Source: Candidatus Opimibacter skivensis
GTDB lineage: Bacteria; Bacteroidota; Bacteroidia; Chitinophagales; Saprospiraceae
Reading direction: 5' to 3'
DNA length: 64,000 nucleotides
Assembly (NCBI GenBank): GCA_016722045.1
Contig: JADKGY010000001.1
Span: 682,001-746,000 of the forward strand
The notes under the pieces were generated by a model, which saw nothing but the letters and a program-made list of their open reading frames with translations, was not told the origin of the DNA and ran no database searches. Below, piece after piece: positions 52,352 through 62,254 of the stretch; positions within the stretch are counted from its first letter, which is position 1, and each line of letters starts with the position of its first letter. The position numbers and the translations under genes are program-made.

Positions 52352-54016
52352 CTAATTCGAGGAATGCACCTTTGAATTTGCTTTTGCGCTTACTTCATTT
52401 CTGAGGTTACTATTTTTTGCATCAAGGCATGCTTTCACAAATGCCACAAACAACGGATGTGGTTTTTCAACCGTACTCTTCAACTCAGGATGGTATTGTG
52501 TGCCCAGAAAAAATGGATGATTCTCCAGTTCCATCAATTCCACCAGCCTGCTGTCAGGATTCACTCCCGATGCTATCAAACCATGAGCTTCGAAATCCTT
52601 TAGATACTCATTGTTCAACTCATATCGATGACGATGACGTTCATAGATCAATGTGGACTGATAAGCCTTATATGCTTTTGTGCCTTCTTTGATTTCACAC
52701 GCATATGCTCCTAATCGCATTGTTCCACCCTTGGTCCTGATATTTTTTTGATCAGGCATCAGATCAATGACCGGATGCGCTGCATCTTGTTTCATCTCCG
52801 TACTGAAAGCATCTTCAAGACCAAGTACATTTCTTGCAAATTCAACTACTGCACATTGCAATCCAAGACAAATACCAAAAAAAGGAACATTATTCTCCCG
52901 CAGATACCTGATCGCATTTATCTTGCCTTCAATTCCTCTTTCTCCAAAACCCGGCGCTACAAGTATTCCGTCAAGATGACCGAGGACTTGTTCTGCATTG
53001 TCTGTTACTTCCAATGCTTCTGCGTGAATTGGTTCTACTTCAACTCTTGTTTCATTTGCAGCTCCTGCATGAACAAAAGATTCATTGATGGATTTGTAGG
53101 CATCAGGTAATTTATTGTACTTTCCGACAAGCCCAACCCGAATCGTATGCTTTGGCTCCTTTAGTTTTTTCAAAAATCCACGCCATGCTGTCAGATTTGG
53201 TTCAACAGACGCATCCAATCCTAGCTTAGTCATTACGATTTTATCCAGATTCTCATCACGCATCAGCAATGGCACATCATATATCGTCGCTGCATCAATA
53301 GCTTCGATGACTGAATGACGATCCACATTACAGAACAATGAAATTTTCTTTCGCAGATCATCTGTTAGCGGATGTTCAGTTCGACACACAAGTACATCCG
53401 GTTGATTCCCTGTCTGCAACAATTCTTTGACGCTATGTTGTGTCGGTTTGGTTTTCAATTCACCCGCTGCACTGAGATAGGGGATCAATGTGAGATGAAT
53501 AATGATCGCGTTACCGGTACCCAACTCCAATCGAACCTGGCGAATAGCTTCAAGGTATGGGAGAGATTCAATGTCACCTACCGTACCGCCTATTTCTGAA
53601 ATCACTACATCAAACTCCCCGGTTTTACCCAATGCCCGAATTCTTCTTTTGATTTCATCAGTGATATGCGGAACGACCTGAACTGTTTTACCCAGATAAT
53701 CACCAGCACGCTCTTTATTGATGACGGTCTGATAAATCCGACCTGTCGTGACATTATTATCCTGGGAGGTCGGATGTCCAAGAAATCGCTCATAATGACC
53801 AAGATCCAGATCAGTTTCTGCTCCATCATCAGTGACGTAACATTCACCATGCTCGTAAGGATTCAGGGTCCCGGGGTCAACATTGATGTAAGGATCAAAT
53901 TTTTGGATAGTCACGGATAAACCTCTGGATTGCAGTAGCTTACCTAATGACGCTGAAATAATACCTTTACCTAGTGAACTGGAGACTCCCCCCGTAACAA
54001 AGATGTATTTGACCAT
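52352..54016 (-). CDS. pyrG: CTP synthase
   Basis: A 554-residue CTP synthase. The N-terminal synthetase domain has SLGKGIISASLGKLLQSRG (15-33) and the C-terminal class I glutamine amidotransferase domain has the catalytic Cys in GICLGLQC near residue 385, plus the His/Glu pair in GTQYHPELKS. It converts UTP and glutamine to CTP. The only oddity is a short polar C-terminal tail after LDAKNSN. Convergent with miaE, 11 nt apart. Confidence 0.97.
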   Translation of the reverse strand: MVKYIFVTGGVSSSLGKGIISASLGKLLQSRGLSVTIQKFDPYINVDPGTLNPYEHGECYVTDDGAETDLDLGHYERFLGHPTSQDNNVTTGRIYQTVINKERAGDYLGKTVQVVPHITDEIKRRIRALGKTGEFDVVISEIGGTVGDIESLPYLEAIRQVRLELGTGNAIIIHLTLIPYLSAAGELKTKPTQHSVKELLQTGNQPDVLVCRTEHPLTDDLRKKISLFCNVDRHSVIEAIDAATIYDVPLLMRDENLDKIVMTKLGLDASVEPNLTAWRGFLKKLKEPKHTIRVGLVGKYNKLPDAYKSINESFVHAGAANETRVEVEPIHAEALEVTDNAEQVLGHLDGILVAPGFGERGIEGKINAIRYLRENNVPFFGICLGLQCAVVEFARNVLGLEDAFSTEMKQDAAHPVIDLMPDQKNIRTKGGTMRLGAYACEIKEGTKAYKAYQSTLIYERHRHRYELNNEYLKDFEAHGLIASGVNPDSRLVELMELENHPFFLGTQYHPELKSTVEKPHPLFVAFVKACLDAKNSNLRNEVSAKANSKVHSSN

Positions 54017-54041
54017 GATTTTTGGATGTTGCTACGGAATG

Positions 54042-54072
54042 CAAAGTTACTATTTTTAAGCAGAGGAAGAAA
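54042..54072 (-). promoter_or_regulatory. pyrG: Promoter of pyrG
   Basis: Reading the minus strand: TTTC at 54072-54069, 19-bp spacer, TAACTTTG at 54049-54042, an exact match to the -7 box TAnnTTTG. Transcription would start about 18 nt before the ATG at 54016. Confidence 0.6.
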
Positions 54073-54195
54073 CCTGAGATTTAATTGATTCAGAATAGTT
54101 TTGTACACGCGATATGGAAACGAAAGATGTTTTGCTACTTTACATTATTCATTTGTTTTCAGGCTATCTGGAGAAGGTAAACGTCAATATTTAGT

Positions 54196-55908
54196 ATGGT
54201 TGAGTTTGGATGGTATGGCATATTACAGGTTTTAGGTGCATTGGCCCTTTTCATTTATGGCATGAAGGTCATGAGTGAAGGCGTACAACGCATGGCCAGT
54301 ATTCAATTGCGGGAGGCTCTACAACGTGTCACACAAAACCGGATTTCCTCCTTTTTGACCGGGTTTTTTACTACGGCTATGATCCAGTCAAGTTCTGCGG
54401 CTACAGTCATGACAGTAAGTTTTGTTAATGCCGGAATTATCTCTTTGACAGCAGCAGCGAGCATCATCATTGGTGCCAATGTGGGTACGACGGTTACCAT
54501 TTGGATCGTAACCATATTGGGATTTGAGCTCAATTTATTTACACTTTGTCTGCCTCTCATTGCATTGGCTATGCCATTTTTATTCTGGAAAAATGGTAAA
54601 TATCGACACTGGGCTGAATCGGCAATTGGATTTTCAATCCTGTTGATTTCATTACAGTTCTTAAAAAGTGTTGTTGCTGATCTTCAGCAACACAATGATA
54701 TCATGTCTTTCCTTGGCCACCTTGCAGACCATGGATTGATATCAATCCTCATCTACATTTTCATCGGAATTGTTTTTACAGCATTAATACAATCTTCAAG
54801 TGCAGCCATCGCACTGACACTCACGATGTGCATCAATGGATGGCTCCCTTTTGATATCGGTGCTGCCATGGTCCTCGGCGAAAATGTTGGTACTACGATC
54901 ACGACAGAAATTGCTTCTTGGGCTGGCAATAGTGCATCGAAAAAGGCAGCCAGGATACATGTGCTATTTAATGTGATTGGGGTTCTCTGGGTACTGCCAT
55001 TCTTACCATTTATACTGCCATTCTTAGCGTGGATGATGAAAGATTGGATTGGCATTGGTGACCCGTTCACAGACACAAAAGCAATGCCAATGGGTCTGTC
55101 CCTTTTCTATACTTTATTTAACCTGGTCAATGCCGTGATCTTCATGGTGCTCTTACCCGAGCTAATCCGGCTAGCTTCCCGAACCGTAAAAAGCAAATCT
55201 GATGGGCAGCGAAAATTATTTTTTATTGATACAGGAAGCAATACGGCTGATCTATCCCTGCCAATAGCACGCCAGGAAATTCTTCAACAATGTCAACGTG
55301 TCCGCCATCTCAATACTATTCTAAACCGGATAACCAATTATTCATCAGAAGCTGATTTTCATAATCAAATCAAACTAGCCAACGATTATCTCAAAACACT
55401 CAATGAAAACCAGGAAGCCATCAATGAATATCTGACTGGCATGGTCGAAGACAGAAGTTCACTACTGACATCAAAACAAATTAAAAGCCTGCTTAACATC
55501 AGCCTTTTGGTCGATCATCTTCGCACAAAATATGAACGGGTATATCAACTTCTCGGCGATAAACGTCAACAACGTATTTGGTTTGGTCCCACTCAACGCT
55601 CTATTCTGCTCCATCGGATCAATGATGCCAATGTGATGTTGAAAAGTTGTATTCAAATGTTACAAACGAATTCGATCAACAGGAACCAATGGAAAGGCCT
55701 GACCTATGATCTCAGTGAAAAGGACCAGGACTATCTCGACTATGAACGTGAGTTGATGCGCGAGCTCGAGAGAGGCGAAATGAAACTTTCCTCTGTTGTG
55801 ATGTACTATCGGATGTCGCAGTATATGGACAGCATCAATGAAGCACTTCGGAATATATTAAGTGAACTGGTGGATGAGCCGCTAATGCACAAAACTGTAA
55901 ATGCATGA
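54196..55908 (+). CDS. Na+/Pi cotransporter family protein (NptA/YjbB-like)
   Basis: A 570-residue membrane transporter. The two inverted cotransporter repeats carry the QSSS signature: MIQSSSAATVMTVSF near residue 62 and ALIQSSSAAIALTLTM near 195, with GANVGTTVT and GENVGTTIT following. The C-terminal 220 residues form a cytoplasmic PhoU-like helical domain (ARQEILQQCQRVRHLNTILNRI). It probably moves phosphate with sodium, or exports it; PhoU-domain forms are thought to be regulated by phosphate status. No pho regulon site is obvious. Confidence 0.9.
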   Translation: MVEFGWYGILQVLGALALFIYGMKVMSEGVQRMASIQLREALQRVTQNRISSFLTGFFTTAMIQSSSAATVMTVSFVNAGIISLTAAASIIIGANVGTTVTIWIVTILGFELNLFTLCLPLIALAMPFLFWKNGKYRHWAESAIGFSILLISLQFLKSVVADLQQHNDIMSFLGHLADHGLISILIYIFIGIVFTALIQSSSAAIALTLTMCINGWLPFDIGAAMVLGENVGTTITTEIASWAGNSASKKAARIHVLFNVIGVLWVLPFLPFILPFLAWMMKDWIGIGDPFTDTKAMPMGLSLFYTLFNLVNAVIFMVLLPELIRLASRTVKSKSDGQRKLFFIDTGSNTADLSLPIARQEILQQCQRVRHLNTILNRITNYSSEADFHNQIKLANDYLKTLNENQEAINEYLTGMVEDRSSLLTSKQIKSLLNISLLVDHLRTKYERVYQLLGDKRQQRIWFGPTQRSILLHRINDANVMLKSCIQMLQTNSINRNQWKGLTYDLSEKDQDYLDYERELMRELERGEMKLSSVVMYYRMSQYMDSINEALRNILSELVDEPLMHKTVNA

Positions 55909-56048
55909 CAATATTAATTTATTCTAAACCCTAAAAAGTCAAACCTTAAAAAATTGCCCGAAGTCTTAGACTACGAACATCTTTTCTCTATTTTTTTAGA
56001 CTCAGCATTTTACCCTAAAATCTTTCAGCTACGATCTTAATACAATCC

Positions 56049-56067
56049 AAAATCGAAAATCGAAAAT
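56049..56067. repeat. Remnant of heptamer AAAATCG (reverse of CGATTTT)
   Basis: Two full copies of AAAATCG (56049-56055, 56056-56062) plus AAAAT, followed by a T-run and the stop of the collagen-like gene at 56074. This is the reverse complement of heptamer array 1, 19 kb away. Confidence 0.75.
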
Positions 56068-56073
56068 TTTTTT

Positions 56074-57516
56074 TTAATGCAGGTCAACCCAACCCTGATT
56101 ATTGACTAACGCTTTTATTCTGAAATCCATATCATCAAGGGGTGCAGGATCAAAAGCAAGAGAACTGGAATTATAATAAAATAAATTTCCTCCCGCATGC
56201 TGACCTGGAGGTGAACCGTTACTGATCGTGACGCCAATGAGATCAGAGGAAATTATCGTAGGGGAAATAATTATATAATATGTTGCGCCTGTATTTAACA
56301 GAAAACCCGGAGGCATGTTAATTGTATTCCAACCGAGCGAATTTAATACAACCTGGGCCTGTGTCAGAAACGTACCAGTACCCGGCGTGTTTCCAACAAA
56401 TAATTGGACAGTCATATTAAATCCGGGAGTCAGACTACTTACGTTAAATTCAACTGCCTGCATGATCCCCGAATGTAACGGTGTAAATGTTTGTGCAAGG
56501 TAATTCACATTGACACCATCGTTTCCTATAAAATATGTTGCTGAAGTGACTTCACTTTTAGCCACTACGGTCGTTCCTGAATCTCCTACAAAACCCTGAA
56601 ATTTTTGAGAATCCGTATTGTAGATTATCATGCCTTCTGCACCATCCAATGCATCTCTTTGCTCAGTTGTCATTCTGGGCAACAGTAAAGCTCCGGTCGT
56701 AGATTTAATTTCAAGTGCAGCTGAAGGACTGGGGGTTGATGAACCAACACTCATATGTTTTGAGCCCTTATCATATAAAAATGCAGGATCAGCGCCGGAA
56801 ATACCACCATCATTGAAGTTGATTTGCATATCAGAACCAGCCACAGATCCGGGAGGTCCAGGAGGTCCTTGTGGCCCTGGGTTACCTGTATCGCCCTTGA
56901 CTCCTTGTATGCCTTGCGGTCCTGTTGGTCCTGGATCTCCGGTATCTCCTTTCTCCCCTTGCGCACCAGTTGCTCCGGTTTCACCAGGGTCACCTTGAGG
57001 ACCAGGTTCACCCTGAGGACCAGGATCGCCCTGAGGGCCTGTTTCTCCCTGATCACCTTTGGGGCCATCAATACCTTGTGGACCCTGTGGACCTTCTACT
57101 CCACCATTAGCTGCGTACAAGGCATAAGGTACACTCAACAATTCGCTTGTACCTGTGATAGAATAATTGGTTCCACCGGCTGGATCAGTTTCTGATTTGA
57201 TAAAATAAGGACCTGCACTCCAATCAATATCTGTAATACTTCCACTTATCGCCGTGCCTTCTCCAATCTTAAATGTGGCTAATCCATTTGAATTTGTTGT
57301 CGTGAGATGAGATTCTTCAAAAACCGGAACTCCATCTTCGGATCCCTGGAGCACACTAATCTTCACCCTTATGATGTGATCAGTTACAAGATCATTAGAG
57401 ACATCCCTGATGACCGCCTGGTAGCTCATCTTTTGCGGTGACTGGGCACCTAACCTGGAAACAAATGAGCATGAAAAAAACAAAAATGCTATTAATACGG
57501 AATACTGATGCTTCAT
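56074..57516 (-). CDS. Secreted collagen-like (GXY repeat) protein
   Basis: A 480-residue exported protein. After the signal peptide (ends RLGAQ) is a domain common in Bacteroidota secreted proteins (SPQKMSYQAVIRDVSNDLV ... GTSELLSVPYALYA, 26-136), then 28 uninterrupted Gly-X-Y triplets (about 139-223, with GPQGPQGIDGPKG at the start and GPQGPPGPPG at the end) that should form a collagen-type triple helix, then a C-terminal beta-rich region (AQTFTPLHSGIMQAVEFNVSS). It is probably a trimeric surface fibre or stalk. GTG 57519 is possible, but the ATG at 57516 is better. No T9SS C-terminal domain is obvious. It is 3 nt downstream of a T9SS cargo gene. Confidence 0.85.
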   Translation of the reverse strand: MKHQYSVLIAFLFFSCSFVSRLGAQSPQKMSYQAVIRDVSNDLVTDHIIRVKISVLQGSEDGVPVFEESHLTTTNSNGLATFKIGEGTAISGSITDIDWSAGPYFIKSETDPAGGTNYSITGTSELLSVPYALYAANGGVEGPQGPQGIDGPKGDQGETGPQGDPGPQGEPGPQGDPGETGATGAQGEKGDTGDPGPTGPQGIQGVKGDTGNPGPQGPPGPPGSVAGSDMQINFNDGGISGADPAFLYDKGSKHMSVGSSTPSPSAALEIKSTTGALLLPRMTTEQRDALDGAEGMIIYNTDSQKFQGFVGDSGTTVVAKSEVTSATYFIGNDGVNVNYLAQTFTPLHSGIMQAVEFNVSSLTPGFNMTVQLFVGNTPGTGTFLTQAQVVLNSLGWNTINMPPGFLLNTGATYYIIISPTIISSDLIGVTISNGSPPGQHAGGNLFYYNSSSLAFDPAPLDDMDFRIKALVNNQGWVDLH

Positions 57517-57519
57517 CAC

Positions 57520-58017
57520 TTAATTTGTTTTAAATAATTTAAACGTCCTGAATTCGGCATCGTTTTGTTTGACGCGCAACAAATATATGCCACTTGTAAA
57601 TTCTTCCATCGAAACTACTGTCAATACATCATTGATTCCTTGTGTTGCCAGAAGCTTACCATTGATGTCATATAGTGCATATGAAAATTTATTTTTTGGT
57701 AATGTCATTGATTCTACGTCCAGTTTTAGATTTATAGCCACTTTCACTGGATTTGGAAATGCATTTATGCTAAAGGTAGATTCGGGTTCATCAGTTCCGA
57801 CCATGATGATAACCAAAGGCTGCTGCACTCCGAGACTTATTCGTCCTGAATCGCTGCTAAAATTAGCATAATCCACTTGCCCTATGGAGTAAGAAACAGA
57901 TCCTCCGACACCGCCGGCATCCTTACCCGTAGTAAGAAGAGCCTGCTGCGCATGAATTTTTATAAAGCTTAAAGTAAAAAATACAGTAATGACAACTAAT
58001 GTCTTGATATTGTGCAT
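57520..58017 (-). CDS. Small T9SS type A sorting-domain protein
   Basis: A 165-residue exported protein: signal peptide (about 1-23, ending IHAQ), a short segment TTGKDAGGVGGSVSYSIGQVDYANFSSD seen in many Bacteroidota surface proteins (given in part), and a T9SS type A sorting domain over the second half (FSINAFPNPVKVAINLKLDVE ... GIYLLRVKQNDAEFRTFKLFK). It lies directly upstream of the collagen-like gene on the same strand, so the two are likely co-expressed. Function beyond export unknown. Confidence 0.85.
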   Translation of the reverse strand: MHNIKTLVVITVFFTLSFIKIHAQQALLTTGKDAGGVGGSVSYSIGQVDYANFSSDSGRISLGVQQPLVIIMVGTDEPESTFSINAFPNPVKVAINLKLDVESMTLPKNKFSYALYDINGKLLATQGINDVLTVVSMEEFTSGIYLLRVKQNDAEFRTFKLFKTN

Positions 58018-58183
58018 ATTAGGTTAATAAATTAATTCTGAATTTGCCGCCATTTGTATATACCCACATCATTAAGTACACGGACGGAAATCTAAATTTA
58101 CAATTTTAGATTTTTATTCTGGAGATGGTATTTGATGCCACTCGTTTAGCCTGATGAATTTAAAGAATAAAGAATTAGCAATT

Positions 58184-60151
58184 TCACATTTTTGGAACCA
58201 CCCAATTCGTAAAAAATTGCAAAGAATCGGGATTTCGCATTGCATCACGATTAAGTGAATCATCTACTTTCATTCCCATCAGAATTTTCTTCACCGGGGC
58301 TTCCATCTTTTTCCCGCTTATCGTATAAGGTATATCATTTACCATGATCACATCATCAGGCACATGACGAGGCGTACATTTTGTTTTCAATAAAAATGCA
58401 ATTCGCTTTTTCAATTCATCATCAACAGAAAACCCATGGCGAAGCTTTACAAAAAGAGGCATAAAATGTTTCCCTCCTTCCAATTCAAGATTTACAATGA
58501 GGCTGTCTTCTATTTCAGGAATTTCATTTAGTACACGATAGATTTCAGCAGTCCCGATTCTTATACCATGCCGGTTGAGCGTTGCATCAGAACGTCCATA
58601 GATAACTACCCCACCTGTTTTCGTTATTCTGACCCAATCACCATGACGCCATACACCAGGAATATCCTCAAAATAACTTGCCTTATAACGTTTTTTATCA
58701 GGGTCATTCCAAAAATAAATCGGCATTGAAGGCATTGGTTTTGTGATCACCATTTCCCCAAGCGAATCAATGACAGGTTGTCGCTTGTCATCAAAAGCAA
58801 ACAGACTGCATCCAAGGGCTCTTGCCTGAATTTCACCTTTCACTACATCCTTTTCTATAACCCCGCCGACAAATGCGGTGCATACATCCGTTCCACCACT
58901 CATTGAACATAACCAAATCCGCTCATGTACTGCATTATACACCCATTCAAATGCCTCAGGCGGAAGCGGTGATCCTGTTGAACCAATACTCCGCATCGTC
59001 TCCAGTGCATATTCCTTACCAGGCATTATTTTTTCCTTCATACATGCAATAAGGAAAGGGGCACTTGTTCCAAAGTGATGAATTTGAAATTCTTCAGCAA
59101 GTTTCCATAACCCGGAAAGATCAGGATAGGAAGGACTCCCATCATATAGCACAATTGTAGCCCCTAAAAGCATTGAGCCCTGAAGAAAATTCCACATCAT
59201 CCAGCCTGTCGTCGTATACCAGAAAAACTTCTCTCCTGCATGTACATCATTGTGAAATGCAAGATATTTTAGATGTTCGAGCAGGCAACCTCCATGTGAA
59301 TGTGTAATAGCCTTTGGAGCACCTGTAGTTCCTGATGAAAAAAGTATCCATAACGGATGACTAAATGGCACCGGTAAAAAAACAGGCCTACCTTCTCCAC
59401 TTTCTTTCAGGTTACTGTATATCGTTATATCATCTTTTTGAATTGATAAGGAGGTTCCTGTATACTCAATCAGAAGCGTATCTCTAAGCGTAGGCAATAA
59501 TTCAATTATAGATGTTATTTCATTTGTTCGGCTAAATGTTTTCCCATTGTAATAGTATCCATCCGCCGTAATAAACAACACAGGTTCAATTTGTGCAAAC
59601 CGGTCTACCACACTGCTAATACCGAAATCCGGAGAACAACAAGACCATACAGCACCCAAAGAAGCAGCAGCCAAAAAGGCAAATGTGGCCTCTGGAATAT
59701 TCGGGAGAAAACCTGCGATCCTGTCCCCTGCTTTTACCCCATGCTTTAAATAATAGGATCTTACTTTCGAAACCTCTCGCCACATATCATCGACAGAAAT
59801 GGAACGGCGATCACCATTTTCCGAAGAAAAAAATATGGCTGTTTGCTGACCTGACATCCCTTTTTGAATCTGTTCCGCATAATTTAAAGTAGCTCCTTCG
59901 AACCAATTCATGTCTGGCATTTCGCCACCTGATAAAACACTGGTGTAGGGGGTATGCAATGTGACATTGAAAAAAGAAATGATTGTCTCCCAAAAAATTT
60001 CCGGCTGATCTATTGACCATTTCCAAAGTGATTCGTAGTCATTCGTTTCAGGATAATGATTTTCCTTTAGCCATTGACGATATTCATGGAGACGTGAAGA
60101 ACTGATATCTTCTGCAGAAGGCTTCCAGAGTGTATCATTGACAGGATTCAT
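58184..60151 (-). CDS. Acetoacetate-CoA ligase
   Basis: A 655-residue AMP-forming ligase of the ANL superfamily. Motifs: LFSSGTTGAPKAITHSHGG (adenylate site), WYTTTGWMMWN, SMSGGTDVCTAF, WRHGDWVRITKTGGVVIYGRSDATLNRHGIRIGTAE (in part) and ISGKKMEAPVKK near the C-terminus. The SGGTD block and the N-terminal extension ending NYAEQIQKG match acetoacetyl-CoA synthetase rather than acetyl-CoA synthetase. It activates acetoacetate for lipid or amino-acid metabolism. Divergent from the biotin carboxylase. Confidence 0.9.
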   Translation of the reverse strand: MNPVNDTLWKPSAEDISSSRLHEYRQWLKENHYPETNDYESLWKWSIDQPEIFWETIISFFNVTLHTPYTSVLSGGEMPDMNWFEGATLNYAEQIQKGMSGQQTAIFFSSENGDRRSISVDDMWREVSKVRSYYLKHGVKAGDRIAGFLPNIPEATFAFLAAASLGAVWSCCSPDFGISSVVDRFAQIEPVLFITADGYYYNGKTFSRTNEITSIIELLPTLRDTLLIEYTGTSLSIQKDDITIYSNLKESGEGRPVFLPVPFSHPLWILFSSGTTGAPKAITHSHGGCLLEHLKYLAFHNDVHAGEKFFWYTTTGWMMWNFLQGSMLLGATIVLYDGSPSYPDLSGLWKLAEEFQIHHFGTSAPFLIACMKEKIMPGKEYALETMRSIGSTGSPLPPEAFEWVYNAVHERIWLCSMSGGTDVCTAFVGGVIEKDVVKGEIQARALGCSLFAFDDKRQPVIDSLGEMVITKPMPSMPIYFWNDPDKKRYKASYFEDIPGVWRHGDWVRITKTGGVVIYGRSDATLNRHGIRIGTAEIYRVLNEIPEIEDSLIVNLELEGGKHFMPLFVKLRHGFSVDDELKKRIAFLLKTKCTPRHVPDDVIMVNDIPYTISGKKMEAPVKKILMGMKVDDSLNRDAMRNPDSLQFFTNWVVPKM

Positions 60152-60286
60152 ATATATTGGGCTTTAAGGTAAAACAAAAAACAATATAGCCTTAGCTACT
60201 GATTCGGATCCAGGTATGATTAGTTTATTAGAAGAGATTATTCATGAGCAATTCTTACTCCACAAAGAATATCCTAAATTGCGGCA

Positions 60287-61741
60287 ATGATCAAACCTAT
60301 TAATAAAATACTGGTCGCCAATCGAGGAGAGATTGCGGCACGGATCATGCGTACCTGCAAGCGTCTCAATATCAAAACTGTCGCCGTATATTCTGATGCT
60401 GATCGCAAAAGTCCACATGTATTGTTGGCAGACGAATCTGTATTCATTGGTCCTTCACCTTCAAGGGAATCATATCTCAATGCAGAGAGAATCATAAATG
60501 CGGCACTGGATACAAAAGCTGACGCAATTCATCCCGGATACGGTTTTCTGAGTGAAAATGATGTTTTTGCCCGTGCTGTAGAAAAAGCAGGTATAATTTT
60601 CATCGGTCCTTCTCCCGAAAGTATACACACGATGGGCAATAAACTTGCAGCAAAAGAAGCTGCAAAAGAGTTCAGGATTCCTTTAGTACCTGGATCCGAA
60701 AGTGCCTTAGCTGACCTTAAGGAAGCGATTGATGTGGCTAAACAAATCGGCTATCCTCTCCTTGTCAAAGCAGCAGCAGGTGGTGGTGGCAAAGGAATGC
60801 GCATCGTTCATTCCGAAGCCGAACTGGAATCACAGGTCGAACGAGCTATGAGTGAAGCTTTATCATCATTCGGCGATGGTTCGGTTTTTATTGAAAAATA
60901 TGTATCCTCCCCAAGACATATCGAAGTTCAGGTTCTTGCAGATCAATTCGGTCATTGCATTCATCTTTTCGAAAGAGAATGTTCTATCCAGCGCAGACAT
61001 CAGAAAATAATAGAAGAAGCCCCATCATCCATTCTGACCCCGGAGAAAAGAGAAACAATGGGCCAGGATGCAATCCGTGTGGCCCAATCATGTCAATACA
61101 GAGGTGCTGGTACAGTAGAATTCCTACTCGACGACAAAGGGAATCATTACTTTCTGGAGATGAATACACGTCTGCAGGTAGAACATCCTGTGACCGAATT
61201 TATTACAGGTCTCGATCTTGTAGAATGGCAGATAAGAATAGCTGAAGGAAATCCTCTCACCATTCAGCAAAAAGATCTGACGATTAATGGACATGCATTA
61301 GAATTACGCGTTTATGCAGAAAATGCGCTGAAAGGCTTCAGCCCGTCTACAGGAAAACTCATCAGGTACCGTCACCCATTGGGAAATGGCATCCGGGTTG
61401 ATGACGGATATAGCGAAGGAATGGACATTCCTATCCACTATGATCCGATGATAAGCAAATTGATTGTTCATGCCCCCTCAAGAATCGAAGCCATTGAAAA
61501 AATGAGCAGCGCTATTGATGCATATCAAGTCCATGGCGTTGAAACTACACTTGCATTTGGAAAATTTGCAATTAATCACCCTGATTTTATAACGGGAAAT
61601 TTTGATACCCATTTCGTTGACCATCATATGGCTGAATTTATTTCGGCACAAAAAGAATCTAATTTTTTACTGGCCAGGTTTGTTCAATGGCTTGATCAGA
61701 AAAGAAGCGCTCAACTTGTATTGCCTGAAATGGGTGAATGA
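60287..61741 (+). CDS. accC: Biotin carboxylase subunit of an acyl-CoA carboxylase
   Basis: A 484-residue ATP-grasp biotin carboxylase. N-terminal ILVANRGEIAARIMRTCK, the glycine-rich loop KAAAGGGGKGM, and EMNTRLQVEHPVTE are all intact, with RHIEVQVLAD for the ATP-grasp. There is no biotinyl domain at the C-terminus and no accB or carboxyltransferase gene adjacent, so it could serve acetyl-CoA carboxylase or propionyl/methylcrotonyl-CoA carboxylase. The extra 30 residues beyond E. coli AccC are a C-terminal helix. A terminator-like hairpin follows. Confidence 0.88.
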   Translation: MIKPINKILVANRGEIAARIMRTCKRLNIKTVAVYSDADRKSPHVLLADESVFIGPSPSRESYLNAERIINAALDTKADAIHPGYGFLSENDVFARAVEKAGIIFIGPSPESIHTMGNKLAAKEAAKEFRIPLVPGSESALADLKEAIDVAKQIGYPLLVKAAAGGGGKGMRIVHSEAELESQVERAMSEALSSFGDGSVFIEKYVSSPRHIEVQVLADQFGHCIHLFERECSIQRRHQKIIEEAPSSILTPEKRETMGQDAIRVAQSCQYRGAGTVEFLLDDKGNHYFLEMNTRLQVEHPVTEFITGLDLVEWQIRIAEGNPLTIQQKDLTINGHALELRVYAENALKGFSPSTGKLIRYRHPLGNGIRVDDGYSEGMDIPIHYDPMISKLIVHAPSRIEAIEKMSSAIDAYQVHGVETTLAFGKFAINHPDFITGNFDTHFVDHHMAEFISAQKESNFLLARFVQWLDQKRSAQLVLPEMGE

Positions 61742-61749
61742 TTTTTCGA

Positions 61750-61782
61750 AATGATTTTCACAAATCATTCAATAGTTTTTTT
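61750..61782 (+). terminator. Terminator-like hairpin after the biotin carboxylase gene
   Basis: AATGATTT (61750-61757) pairs with AAATCATT (61762-61769) around a TCAC loop; a T7 run follows at 61776-61782. The stem is AT-rich and so weak. Confidence 0.5.
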
Positions 61783-61812
61783 ACCGGAAATTATCTTAAT
61801 CCACTTTGACAA

Positions 61813-62028
61813 TCAGGAAAGTGTTTCAAAAGAATCTATATAGACCGGCTCACCCCACATCATTGTAGTTTCAACATCGGCAGGCCGAACTTTACAGGTT
61901 ACATTTGCGCCGTCTTTCTTTAATTGGTTAGGCATGTTCAATGGAAGAAATTTTCGCCCTGAATCGTCGATAATTCCGTATGCACCACCTTCTATGTTAA
62001 TGCGGACTACTTTACCATTTATTTTCAT
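61813..62028 (-). CDS. Small conserved-looking protein of unknown function
   Basis: A 71-residue protein with a compact beta-rich pattern (MKINGKVVRINIEGGAYGIIDDSGRK start; VTCKVRPADVETTMMWGEPVYIDSFE end) that suggests a small OB-fold or cold-shock-like barrel. No catalytic residues. It has an ATG start, good codon use and its own space between two genes, so I treat it as real. Nucleic-acid or small-molecule binding is plausible but not shown. Confidence 0.6.
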   Translation of the reverse strand: MKINGKVVRINIEGGAYGIIDDSGRKFLPLNMPNQLKKDGANVTCKVRPADVETTMMWGEPVYIDSFETLS

Positions 62029-62254
62029 GGAGATAAAAATACGATTCCAAAAATGAAAATTCTAATGGAATATTAATCGCCCAAACGCGGATTCAATTTC
62101 TGGGAGTATAAGCACAATCAATAATGCATTAATTTCTGTTGAAGAATTAAATTAATGAGATCCTGTATTTCAAACTTTTATCAAGTCCTTAACGACGTAA
62201 GGCAGGTGAACCATTGAAAGATATGAACATGACTGGAGAATCGAAAATGAATTC

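Noticed and set aside
45189..61741. Acetyl-CoA synthetase, acetoacetate-CoA ligase and biotin carboxylase as one acyl-CoA gene cluster
   Set aside because: They are 11 kb apart or divergent, on different strands and separated by unrelated genes.
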